Position numbers and translations under genes: made by a program. The notes beneath the pieces were generated by a model. That model was given only the letters and a program-made list of their open reading frames with translations, had not been told where the DNA came from and made no database searches. Shown piece after piece: positions 11,717 to 26,200 of a stretch of DNA of 64,000 bases; position 1 is the first letter of the stretch, and every line of letters begins with the position of its first letter. Origin of the DNA: Colletotrichum lupini (taxonomy: Eukaryota > Ascomycota > Sordariomycetes > Glomerellales > Glomerellaceae); contig NC_064678.1 of NCBI RefSeq assembly GCF_023278565.1, positions 2,356,001 through 2,420,000 on the forward strand. Reading direction: 5' to 3'.

Positions 11717-13089
11717 AAGTACCTTATTATCAAAAAAAGTTAATTATTTTTAAGTTATAAGTATAAGAATATAGTTTTAATAAAATAGTATAATACTTAT
11801 TTAATACTTAAATTAAGGTATTTTTTAAGCTTATTATAAAAAAAGATAACTATATTACTAACTACTTATTATTAAAGTTTATAAATAATATTATAGCTTT
11901 AACTATAATAGCTTTATTTATAATAAATAAAAAGTCTAATTATAAATCCCTTAAAAGCTTTTATTTAAGAGCTATAAAAGTTTTTAAATTAAGTTAAAAT
12001 ACTTATTAAAATATTAATAACTAAACTAATTTTATAATAATAGCCTTGATAAAAAACCAAAGGACAAATTAAAAAATAATATTAAAATCCTTATTAACGT
12101 TAAGTATAATTTATAAATCTAGCACGTATAGCTTTAACGAGGTAATGCGGGATATTCTTATAAAGAATATAAAAAGTGAATATTCATATAGAAGCAAGAA
12201 TATATGAATATAGGGGATATAAGCGTATATAAAAGAGGTTTTTATAGTAAAGAGAGTAATATAGTTGAATTACTATATGAGAAGTTGCTTACTTAACGAA
12301 AGGTCTAGGTAGGTAAATATACGCCTATATATAGGCATAAAAACCTCCTACTAGAATATTCCATTGCTTATTAATTATGATATAATTAATAAGCGTATAC
12401 GTAAGTGAATGCGTAATCGTAGTACGTAATTCCGCCTCGAGTAAATTCCAGATTATTCAGTTACCTTCCAGTACTTTCCATTGCTCACGTAAGCTTATAT
12501 AAGCAGTATTGCTTACATAATCAATACCTATAATAATCTACAGAAATCGTAGATTAATATGGTATATAGTTTGCTTACGTAATATTGATAATAAGGCGAA
12601 TAATAAGGTAAACAAAGTTACCTTCGTAACAATAAAACGTAGTAATATAATTATAAAATATTATTAATATATTTTATATTAAAAAGGGTATTATTAATAC
12701 TAATAAAATAAATAGGGTTATATTAATATAATACCTTAGTTTCTTTTTATAGTTTAAAGATTATTATTTTAAATAATATTAAAAGTTTATTAAAAAGCTT
12801 TTTTAAATATTTTAATATTTTAATATATTTATTACTATTTTTATAATAATAAAACTCTTAGTACTTATATATAAGTATAGGTTACTTATTTTTAAATAAT
12901 AATATTAGCTTATTAATAAGTTATTAAAACTATAATTCTAGCGATTTTTTAATAAGGGAGAGGGTAAAATAGAGAAAAGGATAGGTAAGAAAAGGGTTAA
13001 GGTTAAATAGTGCGGAATTCGAGGGTAGGGTAGCGTCTATATGTACTGCGGCAATCCTCTAGTAATGCAAAACGATGGAGTTAAACAGT
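11717..13089. mobile_element. AT-rich, probably RIP-mutated insertion of unknown class
   Basis: A 1373-bp island almost free of CpA and very rich in TpA, set in normal-composition DNA and bounded by perfect 16-bp direct repeats. No frame of useful length survives. The middle (about 12120-12640) is less degraded and has several short palindromes and GCTTAC(G/A)TAA words, with a TATA-like TATAAAAGAGG at about 12227. The last 80 bp (about 13010-13089) have normal composition. No terminal inverted repeat, LTR pair or poly(A) tail is visible. A 16-bp duplication is too long for the usual LTR or cut-and-paste elements and would fit target-primed (non-LTR) insertion. A foreign insertion seems likely, but the class is open. 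Confidence 0.6.
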
Positions 13090-13105
13090 GACGCGTCTGC
13101 CGTCT
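13090..13105. repeat. right copy of 16-bp direct repeat flanking AT-rich island
   Basis: Identical to 11701-11716 and placed at the right edge of the AT-rich island. It is interpreted as the second half of a target-site duplication. Confidence 0.8.
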
Positions 13106-16100
13106 GTTTGGCTCCTTAGCCCTGACCTGAGGTCCAGGTCGTGAAACCTGGAATCAGACAGGGATGTTCATTGCCAGCAGAAACGGGTGGAGAGGTACAT
13201 CTGGCCTTAGGCACGACGGCCGATTACACAGATGACAGTGCCTCACCGATGGACGGTGCTGGGGCGCGCATTCGCATTCGCCGCAAGCTTCCAATAGCCG
13301 CCCTGGCGCTTCTACCACAAAACGTCACGGACTCACAACGCCCACATGATGGTTTGGATGGAGCGAAAAGCAGCACAAGCAAATGCATACCTGCCCATAC
13401 AAGAATGCACACGCCCGTTTTCCACGGCAAGATACGCTGAGCTTGAGGTATCAGCAAACCCTAAAGCTCTGCTGCGTTTCCGGGGTCCAGGGAGCGATAG
13501 GGCCGAAGAGTTACGGACGATGCGGAGATGGGATGCTCATTGCTGGCAGCCCAGGCTGTGCCCCAAGCTGCCGAGGCTCAAGAGGAAATCGAATGCAAAC
13601 ACAAGAAGCAAGAAAAGCAACGAGAGACGAAGAAAAGGAAATGAATAATGCAAATAGGATTTGAAATCGAGGTACATATGCAAGGCGCAACTGCAATTGC
13701 AGACACGGACATTACCCGGCATAAGGTACGGCGCTGCAGAGTCTACCGGTACCTGTATGGCCGTTCATGCTCCGTTGCGTAAGGTAAGGTAAGGTAAGGT
13801 AAGGTAAGGCAAGGTTAGGTAGCTTGTTGTCTTATTTGCGCAACGTCTGATAGCGCAAAGCAGTGGGATAGGTATCCAGCAAGCCAAAGTGGGAGAAGGT
13901 AGCCAAGAAAGCCAAGGACTGCATGTTTCTCCTACACCGCGCCCTGCCTCGTTCTGAATTCTCGTTTTCAGTATACAAGGTGTGTTCGTACGGACTGTGG
14001 GATCATCTGCAAGGCAAAGTCAGAACAGAACGGGGTAAGGGTTAGCCTGTGAGGCACGTGAGAGTGCCAGGGAGGGGACGAGTGAGTGTCTTGCAGCCGT
14101 GATCGTTGCGTTTTCCTATTCTGTCCATACTTGGCGAGAGTAGCATCTTGTCTTGTTGACGAAATCAAACCGGGGTAATTACGGAGTAAGGTATACTGCG
14201 TACGGAGTACTGCGCAGAGTGCTAGAGCCCAACCTCCAAGCTGCACTCTGCCTGTATGGATACTCGTATGGCAGTGCATGCAGGAGGTATCCGTACGCAT
14301 GTTCATGGGCCCAATCTGGACCAAAAGTAAGGCAGCAACGAGTGGGATTGAAAGGAGCAGCTTTCTTTTTCCATCGCCGACCGACATCTGAGAATCTTTG
14401 GCGTCGTTTCGGCATGGTGGATGCTAAGTAAAAATACACACGTCAGTGCTGAGGTGACGGTTGTCAACAAGCCTGGTGATGTTGGGTGGGTAAGTAGAAA
14501 GTCACGAAGGCAGTGGAGGATGAGTTTGCTACCTAGGTAGGTAAGGCAAGGTAGTGTAAGGTGGGCGAGTACGTATCCCCCGACCCCATCCAGCTGCAAG
14601 AACCACCTGCCGAATGTGGCCGGCAATGCGAGATCTGGAGAGACCCAAGGGTCTGATTGGCTACCCAGGCGACAAGTAGGCATATGGTCAGGTACCCTGC
14701 CTTGGGAACGTGCGCCAACATCAACGGCACGCCGCAACAGCCAAGGTGAGATACTTGGTACCTAAGCAACCGGGGGATTCCTTGCCTTTCTTTGCCTTCC
14801 ATTCTCTCCACAGGCGGAGCAGGGATTAGATACAGAGCAAGACGGCTGGCCTTCGCAACGAAAGGAGGTCGGCACCGGGGTCTGCAGCCCTGGGTCCTGG
14901 GCTGGGTCCGTCCTATTTCCTCCTCTGCCGGGTTTATCACAGGTGCCTTGCAGAAGAACACTGCCAAATTCAAGACCTACCTACCTACCTATCTATCCTT
15001 GATCTTGCGGCTCTCCGCTCAGGCCAGGATACGGTAGAGCGGGTGCGGACGCGGATGCGGAAACGGAGGCAGATGATACTAGTACTCTCTGTACATGGTC
15101 TGCAGAATCTCATTTCTCCATTCTACCTTAGTTGGGTGACTGTCCGTAGAGTCTACGGAACAGGGACGATGCTTCGGGCACTCCCAAAGTAACCAAGGTA
15201 TTGACGAGTACCTGGCAGAGTTTGGGCGTCAGTAAGCACCGGAACTCTCCGTCACTTCATTTCGTCCCCTCTTACTCGGTCCGGGTACAAATGCGAACTC
15301 GCCGTGTCGGGCTCAAGGTGCCAACACCAGAAGTTGGTGAAGAAAAGACACTGTTTCTGAGTTGCCGATGCAAAAGTAAGTACCTCGCTCCGTACTGCGT
15401 ACATAGTAGAGTAGTGCAGCAACGGTCATTCCTTCCTCATAGCACCTCTGATCTTATTGACCAGGGGTTGGCGTGTGGGTGGCAGGTGCCATGGTGCCTC
15501 GAGCGTTTTGGTTGGCGTCCAAGGAAAGAAAGACAAGAAGGTCCTTGTGCGGATCGCCGGGAGGCTTACACACCTTCCTTCCTGTTGGGACCAACCAAAA
15601 GTCAGAGCCATCCTGCTGGGACCGCCCGGAAAGAACCAACGGCGGCTTCTTCCCCCACCAATTCAGGCGCCCAGGGCATATTAGGTAAGGTGCCCTCATT
15701 GCCTTCCTGAGCATACCTAGATACCTTACCTAGGTAGGTACGTAAGGTACAAATATACGTACAGTTCGGAGTGCCTACCTTACCTCACCTTATCTTACCT
15801 AACGTAAGGCAGGTATAACCACTGGCACCAGGCATACCTTATCTCGTGAACTCTCTCGGCTTATCCAAAGTAGTGAGGTAACCTGGGGCAGGGGCCATAC
15901 GGTAATGTACGCATATCTGCCTAGTGAGGTAATACAGCATCTGCAGGACAGCGCCGTCCGGAGCGTTGAACCAGAATTTGGGGACTGCACCACCATAAAC
16001 GTATCGCGTCACAAACAACGAGTAATGAGGCACTCTACAGTGCTTATCCAGCTTTTCTGATACCACTTCACTCGTCACCCGTTCCCTTCGCCATCTTCCC

Positions 16101-19100
16101 GATCAAGGGCTAAGGATGAGGAAGTAACATCACGTCTATACATGGTAATCGAGCCTGCCATTATTTCGCCCAAGTATGGATCGTCGGTTCCACCCGTGCC
16201 ACCTCTGGACGCCTCACTGCCCGAGCATGCAGCTTCCTCGATAGTGTCACGTGCCCAAGGGCGGTGGTACCAGATATAGAGGAGCAGGGGTGCCGACGAG
16301 ATACGAAATCCCATTCCGTCAATGTTTCTTTCCTGGCGCGGCAATATGCCATCCGGAGATAGCGTCACTCGCCCATTCACCACCTTACCCTCATCGTCGA
16401 TGCTGTGGGGTCAAGATGCCCACACTAGGTTATGTCTCTACCTTTACTTTTTTACTTTTCATTGTCCTCGTCAACGACTTTACTAGGCCCGGCCGGGACC
16501 AAATATCCAAGCCCAGCCTGGACCCGAGGATCACTGCTTGCTGCCGATGAGAAAGATCCCAAAGACGACAGCCCGTCACCCTACGGACGTACTTCACGAC
16601 GCGTCTGGTTACGGCTCCTCCCATCTTGTCGGGCCACTACTAGACTGCTAGGAAAGCTGCCGCATGCGGACACAACATCTCCAAGCCTTCGAAACGCTGC
16701 CATGGTCCCCCTTCTGGTCTGCGCCCGTTGTTGGTAACTGCCAGGCGTACTGTAAACAGTCATCCACATCATTGAGACCTCGACGCATGCGGAAGCACTG
16801 GGGACACCCCGACGAATATCAACACTTGGGACTTCGCCCGGCGCGGTCTAGCCGGCCCCCAGCAACGGCCTACAAAGGATTCTCCAGACCACGAGGCACC
16901 GAGCTCCTCCTCTGCCACAACGCCTAGTCCTACCGCAAGGCGGCTGTAGGGTAGCCAGACCCCAGTCCAAATCATTCAAGCCCCAGTTCAATCCTAACCA
17001 AAGGATTGGGACCACGGCTGGCATGGGTCTTGGGGCCGCGGGATGGTCCATGATTCACATAGCATGCAGCTATTCGCATTCTTTGCACGGTCTCTACGAA
17101 GACGGATATTGACGCGAATACACGCCATCGCCAGAGAGAGCCCACTTTAGGCACCTTGGGTGAGACGTGCATGAATGGCGTCTCGTACTTGAGTACTCTT
17201 TGTGTCTTCCTTCTGAACCAGGGCCGGTGTGAACGAGACCAACTGACGAGGGAACCCGATCACAGATGACAGAGAAGAAGAAGCAAATACAAGCGTCAAA
17301 TCGTAAATCGCGGCAGACGAAAAGAAATGGAAACCATTACAAGGTAGTGCTTGACAAACGAGCGATACATAGCTTGTTTGTCCGCATTTATGGGTGCACC
17401 CCTATGGCATTGCGACGGACCTATGGCTACCTCACCGCACTCGCGGTTACGTCCGTCGACAGGCCTGGTCTCCGCAACGGGATGCTAGGGGGTGGCATGG
17501 CTTGCGTGCGTAACTATGAATCCAGAACCACACTGGCGACAAACAGCACACCCCCATTCCACGAGAAATTGTCATACCATGGTACCCGACGGTGTGACCC
17601 CGCTACTGGGTCGCCGCTAACTCTGGTACAGGTAGTGAAGTTGCTTGCCGGCATGCTTGGGCTGGACGCCGTGGCTGTCTGCCCAACTCCTCGTTCCCAT
17701 TCCTCTGGGACCTAGGTCTGTTTAGTTCGAGGGGTGTTCAACGGCGAAGGGATGATGGAGCCGTCATCCACCACCTCCTCCATTCATATCAATATTGTCG
17801 GATACTATCAACTTTGCTTGGATATAATCCCTGGCTTCTGGCTCCTGCGATTATCCAGCCGCATCGTATCTGTCGCATATTGGCAAATTGACGGATCGAA
17901 TACCGTTCTTCTGTCGAATGACTGACACTGCTGCGTGAGGAGGGGTTAGATGATGAGAAACTATTGCACTTGCGAGGTTGATAGCCCGATCATGCAGGAT
18001 ACGTGTCGGCGAGATTTACAACAGAACGAGCCCTTGGGATATCGGATGTCTGAGTTACCTAGCATGGGATGGCAGCTTTCACGCCCATGGCCACGGCAAA
18101 ACGAAGCATCGGGACGGATTAGCCAGATCGCTTCAACTGCCGACTGGCTCGCTGCATTGGAAGGATGAACAACTCTGCCCCCGCCGATGCTGGAGGGTGC
18201 TCCGGGACAATTGTGCCCAAAGTGGTATCTCGTCCGACGCCATAATCGGCGGCGCTGGACCCGGCCGGAGCCAGCAGCATATTCTTTGACAAGCCCTATG
18301 CCGTAGGCGCTGATTGTGGCTTGCGTACCTCGTCCGTGTTAGCTGCGCCCGAGGGCTTGGGACACCGGCGACTAGGTGTCCTGGGGCGGTGGCAGCCGCT
18401 GCACCAAGGAGTAGGCTACGTTGAAACCTGCAAGCAAAGACCGTTGGCATCCTTTCCAGCTGTACGGTTCTCGACGTTAGGTGTGCTGTAGCGTGCTGAC
18501 GGCAATGGACTGGCGAGCGGACGGACCGACACTACGGGACCGAAGGCGCAAGTGGCATACAAATGAACAGCAAGTGCGTTCTCTGCCCGGATACGCATGC
18601 TGCAGGTGTTGAAGATGATGCCAACGGTTGGCTGTCGTTTGTCACGCATGCGGGATAATTTGCCCATATCCCTTTGGCCGTCAGCACCTCCGCCAACCCA
18701 TCCACGACGCTAACCGCCACGACATTTCAGGATGGCATGTTCTGGCACGGACGAAGAAGGCAAGAATTTGGCAAACGCGGCTTTGGGACGATGGATAGAA
18801 GAAGCCTTTGACGAGTGAGGGTATCCGCAAGGCATGGAGGAGACGCATGCTGATCCACGTCAGGCATTCGTATTCCTCTCTCTCGCAGAACTATCAGCCC
18901 CCTACTCTCTGGCCTTCTCGGACTCGGCAGCTTTAACTCCAGCTCCAACATTCAGCATTCAGCTGTAGAGACCATCGTCTCATACATATGCCATGCATAC
19001 GGCGGTAGCATGGTGTCGTCGATTCAATAGTTGTAGTCAACTCGCTGTTCTGGGATGATACTAGCATGCCCTGCAATGGTGTACATTTGGTAGCTCCACA

Positions 19101-22100
19101 TCCTCTCCAACAACTAGGTTCCCTCTCCTTCTCCTCTCCCGGGGGCCTTTGGTATGGATCGTGTAATTGGTGAGGTGTGCTTGGTGAGGAAAGAAAACAA
19201 AAACTCCGTACGGATACAGGCTAGCAACCCCCCATGCTAGCCAGACTAGGCCACAAATGGACATCACAAGCGAATTTTTGGCGATTTGGCATTTTCCTCA
19301 TATGCTGCCCCTTCCCTGTTGCTGTAGGTATCCCTATCCTTTTTCTTTTTTCCTCCAAATTCCCCCTTCACAGCAGACCCACCTCTACAATTTCATCCCT
19401 GGCCCTCTCCCCCCCCCCCATCCCTGGGGCCTCTCAATGATCTCCAGCCAGGACATGCCGAGTACATAGCTACTCCGTAGACACGGAAATCTCACAGCAA
19501 AAGCAGGAAAGAATCATTAGCTCTTAACCGACCCGTCGGTTTCATGAAACAAGCATCCCCACCTTCAGCTGCACCTCACCTGCATCTATTCCCAGCTGAC
19601 CCCGGCTAGTCGTCGATTCTTGACCATCGCAGGGTGAGAGGCCACAGGTCGACCGTACGGATACACCTCAGTCTAAGGTAGGTAAGGTATCCGCAAGAAT
19701 ACAACAATGGAACTCACCATTGTCATGCAGGGCATATCAGCGCCGACATGTAAAGAAGCTCCGGCCGGTTTCCCATCAGCTCTGTCTGAACTTGTGCATT
19801 TGATTCCTCATCGCTCTCCCCATACCCTGACCATGTCACCGTCACTCGCGTCCCGACCGGCTCCCTGCCGCCTGTCCATTGTCCTTCTCGTCCTCGCCTC
19901 AGCTTCTCACTTGTTTCCTTGATCCCCGTCCCCGTATCTGCGCTTCTAACCCCATCTCCCAAACTCCAGCTTCTGCCCAGTGCCATTTATCCAGCCATCC
20001 AATCAGTGTTCCCAGCCCTTGTTGCATTTTCAGAGCGAGAATGTTTAGTGCTTAACATGCATCCATCCCCCCTTTCCACCCCACGCAACGATATTGAAGC
20101 TCGAGCATCAAATCGTATACTTACGTTTACTCACAGTCCGCTCGTCATTCCACTCCAGCAGGGATTTGGGTAGCCAATGGCAGGGGCTGGAGCTCTTTCC
20201 GCTCAGGTGAAGACAATGCCTGACAGCCTACTTCTTCCGACTACCTATGCGGACTGCACAGTCAGCCATCTTCCCCGTCGCGAGGTAAGCTCTCATAGAG
20301 GAGTCTCAGTCGTCGGAGTGACCTTGTGCAGAGCAGATTCCGGCTACAGCTCATGGCCACAGCAGAATCATCCGTGCAGTGTTGTTTACACGGCGGTCCA
20401 ACATCTACTATCTCGTATAGCATGAGAGCGATTCTCTCCGTGGTGAGCAGCCCTTTGGCGAAAGACCACATCGATTTTTTCACTGTTCGATTGACTCCCC
20501 ATGGACAACCACGAGAGCTATAGTAAGGATTCGAAAAGTCGAAATGGCCCATCATCTCCGTATCTACCTCAGTATACCCTCTCGCACGAACTTCTACTGC
20601 ACAAGATAATCACTATATTACTGACCATTTTCCTGAGGTCCTTGACACATCCCACCTCTCTGACTCGGCGACGGCCCACTAGATGAACCAAAAATGCATC
20701 TTCACCATGGCTTCAATGTTGTTGGCGTGATCAGGACCAAGCTTTCATGGGTCCGGCGCCAGTAGCACTGCTACTCGGTGCAAGTGTTAACAGACGAATG
20801 TCCGAGCGAGGTCTTGTTATTTAGTTCCACGGCAGCGGTACCAGCACAACGGTTCCTGGCAACGGTCCGTTACGTCTGGAGGATTAGCCAGCCAGCCACA
20901 TCTCTGTCGTAATGGCTTGACCAACGATGGCAATTCTAGCCAAATCCACGGATACCTAGGCCGCCCTTTGGCCAGCAACATGCGTCGGACTATTGACAAG
21001 CGACGGGTAACCGGCGTGCCACTGAATTTGTTACCGTCGCGAATAACGTGGCCATAATTTGTCCAACGCCTCATGCCCCCTTTGCCCTGGCCTCAAGCCA
21101 GCCACAAGATGTGAACCAGTGGTCCCATATCCTAGCTCTTTCGTGGAACTGGAATGCAGACTTCTAGGTGATCTACCATCATGCTTGATTGACTTGGTCT
21201 AATGCCGTCTTCCGTTTTGATGAGACATTGAAGACGGTCGACAACTGCGAATCGTGGACGGGAAGGACTCGCTGGTACCCTGTGCTAGTTTACCTCGACC
21301 ACGGTGAATCCCATGTGCCAACTTTCCTCCGGAAATGATGCTTTCTGTTGCGCTTGTTACTGTTTCTGCTGCTTCTGCTGTTGATTTCGTTGTTATGGTG
21401 ATTATTATCAAAGAGTGCCGTCGTGATGTCCGAAGGCCAAGAGTACATGAGGAAGGAAGATATAGAATTTTCGACCATGTTCACACAGACAGGGATCACA
21501 TCAACGTCAGTCGAACGTGGCTCTTGGTACCGTAGCGGCCTCAAGATGTCACGGCGTACCACGTAGATCTAGCTAGGTGGGTTCGAGCGGTCGTGTATAT
21601 CCTCCAGGCCCATGACTCCTGTCTCGCACAAGCCCATCTTACTCGTCGATTGGCACCATCGTCCCGAACCCCTTAACGGTTTTGTTCTCCATTAGATGGG
21701 AATTCATTGGCCGAATATGTCGTGAGAGTTCACGCGTCACTGTCTTCAGGGATAAGATGGGGTAATCAAATGGGAGGGCCAGTGGGCTGATGGAAGGATG
21801 TAGATCTTTTCTCGCACATTATTTCAGACTAATCTTGCTTGCTCAAATTACCGACACCTCATGGTCTTGGCTGATGGGAGATGAAAACGCACATGGTTTT
21901 ATTCATCGAGTCTTTGGACCACTTCGCCACGCCCACTGTTTCTACAAGGAGTATGACCTTTTTCTCAATACCGCTGTCCCTTTCTCTCCTCGCCTCAAAT
22001 GTTGTCGACTGGATGGCTATCAGGCTATGATCCTTATCCCCATGTTGTTGGGGGAAAAGATCTGGCTCCAAAACCACAGGTCCCTTGCTGCAATCCTAGT

Positions 22101-23206
22101 TTCCACGTTTGTGGCGTTCGTCCTCCTCCCCGGTGCCCCTAAGTAGGAATGGGCATGGTTCGATAGCGGTGCGACAATCGTCTCCGGACACGCACACACA
22201 CACAGCTCATGGGGAAGCTACTTCAGTTAAGCCTAGGTCGAGAGTTATTACTGGTTCCATGCTGACGCCCCATCTCCATTCTGAAGCCTCTCATAGTTCG
22301 TATATGGAGAGAGAAACATTGTCGTCCTCGGCTTGCCATTGGTTGCTTTACGGAACGCTGGGCATTCTCATGGTTGACGAAGCGAGTCAACGGTGTTCTT
22401 GCCGCCTACTTAGCTTCCCTGTCCACCGGTGTTCCCATGGCACAAATGTTACCACAAGTCCACAATGGGTGCGTTGGCTACACCTGCTTGGTGAAAGTTT
22501 CCACATTCTCTTGATATCCGATCCGAGAAAGAATAAGTGGCGCTGACTCTATGCTGAATCCCAGCCTTGACCTCTGTTATTCCAAACCAGCCTGGCCTTC
22601 TCATGTCGCCGTCTCTATTGGACGTTGCTTTAAGTCCCTGCAGACGCAGCCCGTGGAGGTAGGTATAAGGATGTCGTTGATAAAAGAGCATCAAAGTTTT
22701 GACGTTGATTCGAATGGTCTGATGGCTGGCTGGAGCTTGTAATGTAAAAGCAATGAATTCCAATCAAAACATGGATCGCGGGGGCCTCACATCTCACGTG
22801 GACGAGGAAAGAGGCCCAGGGTATTATTATGTACATCATAGCCTGCTCCGAGGTAAACCCTCCTCCAAACGCCGGCTCCATCCCGCAACCAACACTGAGC
22901 TTGCCTCAGTAACGTCAAAGCAGTGAAAGATATGCTCAGTTCATCGAGCAGTATTGCTCTGGACTGGTGTCTATGCAAATCAATGGCATACCCTCCGCCT
23001 GAAACTCCCGCCCCTAATGTCTAAACCTGGCCAGCACCTTGGCCAGCCTGCAAGTCCCTAGTGGTGCATCCAGAATAAAAGTCGAAGAAGATTGCCCCAA
23101 AACGAACATGATTTCGGCAAGTATAAGTACCGGGCGCGAGCTCTTCGTCCCAGCACATGAATGCGTAATCAAAGTTGCCATGCCCCTGAAAGAAATGCTG
23201 GAGCCT
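13106..23206. other. gene-poor region between the AT-rich island and OGT
   Basis: About 10 kb of normal-composition DNA without a recognisable gene. Open frames are short and unrelated to known families, and many overlap on opposite strands. Scattered TACC/GGTA runs (for example 14534-14560, 14975-14995 and 15720-15815) and CTCCGTAC/GTACGGAG words are frequent. The 3' untranslated region of the minus-strand OGT-like gene must occupy the right edge. Intron-rich unknown genes or long non-coding RNAs could be present and would need transcript data. Confidence 0.5.
13781..13820. repeat. 5-bp tandem repeat (AAGGT)n
   Basis: At least five perfect AAGGT units followed by imperfect copies (AAGGC, AAGGTT). 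It is the longest uninterrupted run of the GGTA/TACC-type words dispersed through this region. Confidence 0.9.
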
Positions 23207-26200
23207 CTACAAGTAGATGTCTCCGTCCTCTCCTGCCACCCATCGTCGCCACGCCTCGTCGTAGGCCTTCTCTAGATCAACCACCCATCGTCTGGTATCG
23301 AAAAGCGCACAGGTCCATTTGCTGTCCCACAGTGTTTTGCGCAAGGTTGCCAACCGACCCCTGCCTTCACCATAGCCACCACGACCGACTCGATAGGACA
23401 GGCCATTAGCTAGTCTGATGGCAAAGAGCTCGTAGTCTTCTTCACTGCCGGCGATGAGGTCTTTTGCTGCCTCAACACCCACGGGACCTCTAGGCAGCGC
23501 GCCCTTCAAAATTGATGCCGCCATACGCGAACACATCTTGTAGGGGTATCGTGGTAGTGTGAGAAGAGGTGTACTAGACCACAATACATCTGCGGCCGTG
23601 GTGTGCGCGTTACACTCGGGAGTGTCGAGGAACAAATCGCAGACGCGAGCTCGGGATATATGCTGGTTCTTCGGTGCCACATCCGTGAAGATGATTCGGC
23701 TAGCAACTTCTTCCCCGGCCCAATCCTTCGCCGTCCTCCTTAGATTTGTTTCTCCCAGTTCGGGGAATCGCAAGAGCCATAGGATGGCCTTGGGAGCCTG
23801 TGCTAGGATGCGTAGCCACGTCCGAAATGTTGTAGGGTCGATCTTGAAAAGGAGTTAGCTACTGGTCTCGGTATTGATGCATGAATACGCGGAATATGAC
23901 GAACCTTGTATAGTTGATTGAAGTTTCCCATGATAACGGTATCATCGGGCAGGTTGGGAAACAACTCTTTCCGCATGCTCCACCGTCGGCGCTGCTCATC
24001 TTCCCATGAAACCTTATGTTCATCGGGGTCGCTCGACTGCGCATGGTCACAGCAAAAAAAAGTGTCTCTGCAGAACACGATGTTCTCCGAGTAGATCCAG
24101 TCTCCCTCGCCTTCTTCAGTTTTGTCCTCAAAAATGTCTGTGACAGAGAGGTTACCACGCCAAGGGCGTAGTGTCTCCGGCGGAATTGCTGTGGCGTCTG
24201 CAAGCAGATAGTCACACCACTCGGCACCCAAGCTGCCGGCGAAGCCCATGAAGGACATTTGGATCGGAACAGGTCTCGCCGCAAAAATTTCGTTGCGGGC
24301 GCCTCTAGTATAGCCATTCAGGTTGACAAGGATGTGAATATTGTCTTGAACGATTTGCTCAACTAGCTTGTCCGAAGTCCATGTGCTGGCATCTCGGAAC
24401 ACAGGCGCTTCACGTTCAATCTGCAGCCGATGAACAGATTTATCACTTGCTGTCGTGGCATAGCAGAATGCTTTTACGCGGGTGGGATCGTGAAAACCGA
24501 AAACGGATTGCATACTATTAAGATGTCAGTATAAACTGCGGCAAGGTAATATTGAATCAAATCGTGCCGTCTTACAGGTGAGCCAAGGGATGATTATTGA
24601 AGTCTGAAGAAACATAGCCGACATTCAGATGAGGCGATGGAGGCGCAGGCGGGGGGTAGACGGTCTTTGGAAGCCAAGGGGAGCGAAGTGTAGAACAGGA
24701 GATCCTGAACGCGTTGCGTTGCGATATCATGCGAATGTCCTTCGCAGTCAAGGGACAGGTGAAGGTATGGAATGGGAGGACTGTTGGAGCGGACGGTACA
24801 GCGAGGGTAGACGGCAGTTGAGGGCGCATGTACTCCGAGGTCGACTTCATTGAACCCTGAACAAACTTGTCGCAATACCATCGCCGCATCGCTGCCCGTG
24901 CTCCACGCTCAACGAGCCTCAGCAGACGCGATCCCTCCCACGGGCTCTTGGACCAGCTAAGTAGCTTTGTCGAGAAGTCGGTGTGGGCGTCATTCGACTC
25001 CCCGTCGGCCGAATAAAGCTGTGCAATCAATGCTGCAATATCGGTATTCTGTAGAACGCCAACGCCCCAAGTTAACGCGTCAGCGAGTTGGCGAGACACG
25101 ATGTCGATAACCTTCTTCGTGAGGCCGGATCCTTGGTCTTCCTTCCTGGCATCGAAAAACATGCCATCGTTGTCGACATGCCAGCGATCATACGTGCCCC
25201 CCTGTAGGAGTGCGCCGCCCCTGCCTCTCCAGTCGCAAACCGAGTTCAAGGCTGTAGACAACCCGCATACTGCTTCTGCAAATTCTGGATTGGAATGAAC
25301 AGCCCTTTTGTAGTATGTTATCGCATCACTGATACGCCCTCGATCCTTGACGGCATTTGCAAGATTTGTTAGGGCGATATCAAAATTTCCATCGCACTGG
25401 ACAGCCTGCTCATACATCTGGATCGCAAGATCCAGCTGACCAATGTCCTTGAGAAGGCTGCCGAGATTGGTGTGCAGGTGAACGTGCTTTGGATCCAGTG
25501 TAAGCCCGTAGTTGTAGTACGCAAGAGCCAAAGCGAGTCCACTGCCAGGGGTAATGCCAGGAATACTGGGCAATGATGACAAAGTCCGACTCGACGTCGC
25601 TGCCATAGGCTGCTGTACACTGGCAAGTAGAATGCCTACATTGTTTGCAGTTGATGGGCTCTCTTGAAGTGACAATGAAAGATAGTAAAGAGACAGAATG
25701 TCACCAACCCCGGCTGACTTCCTCACTAGTCCCGCAGCCTGCGAGCTAGAGGACATGGCATCCTGGAATATCTTGGCGAGAGAAAGTAGCGAGTTGCTAG
25801 TAGTTTGAATTGCCGCTCGCCTTGGGCCGCCTTCAGGCACGAAACGTAGTCCAGGGAGATCGCCGTTGTTAGAAAATACCAGCTTTGCCGTGCGCCTCGC
25901 CTGTTCAGGTGGCAGTAACAAGGGGCGAGACGGCGTCGCCTTGTCGATGACGTGGTGATTGCTGCCGTTTGGTGCCAGAACCTGCTGGATCTGTCGGACC
26001 AACGTCTGAACAGATGATGTTCTTCTTCCTGCGCTGATCAAGACAGCTTCCTCAAAGGCTTCAGACGCCCCTGCGATATCCTTCAGACTGTACAGCATTG
26101 TCCCTTTGGCATGGACTAATGCGAGGATGCGACCATTTTCGGTACCTGGAATAGCATAACCGCTCGAACCAAAGCCAGGCTGGGTTCGGCTTTCGTCGAA

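Noticed and set aside
15839..16383. Two adjacent minus-strand frames whose translations look somewhat protein-like
   Set aside because: I could not join them with a convincing intron or match either to a family, so they are not reported as a gene.
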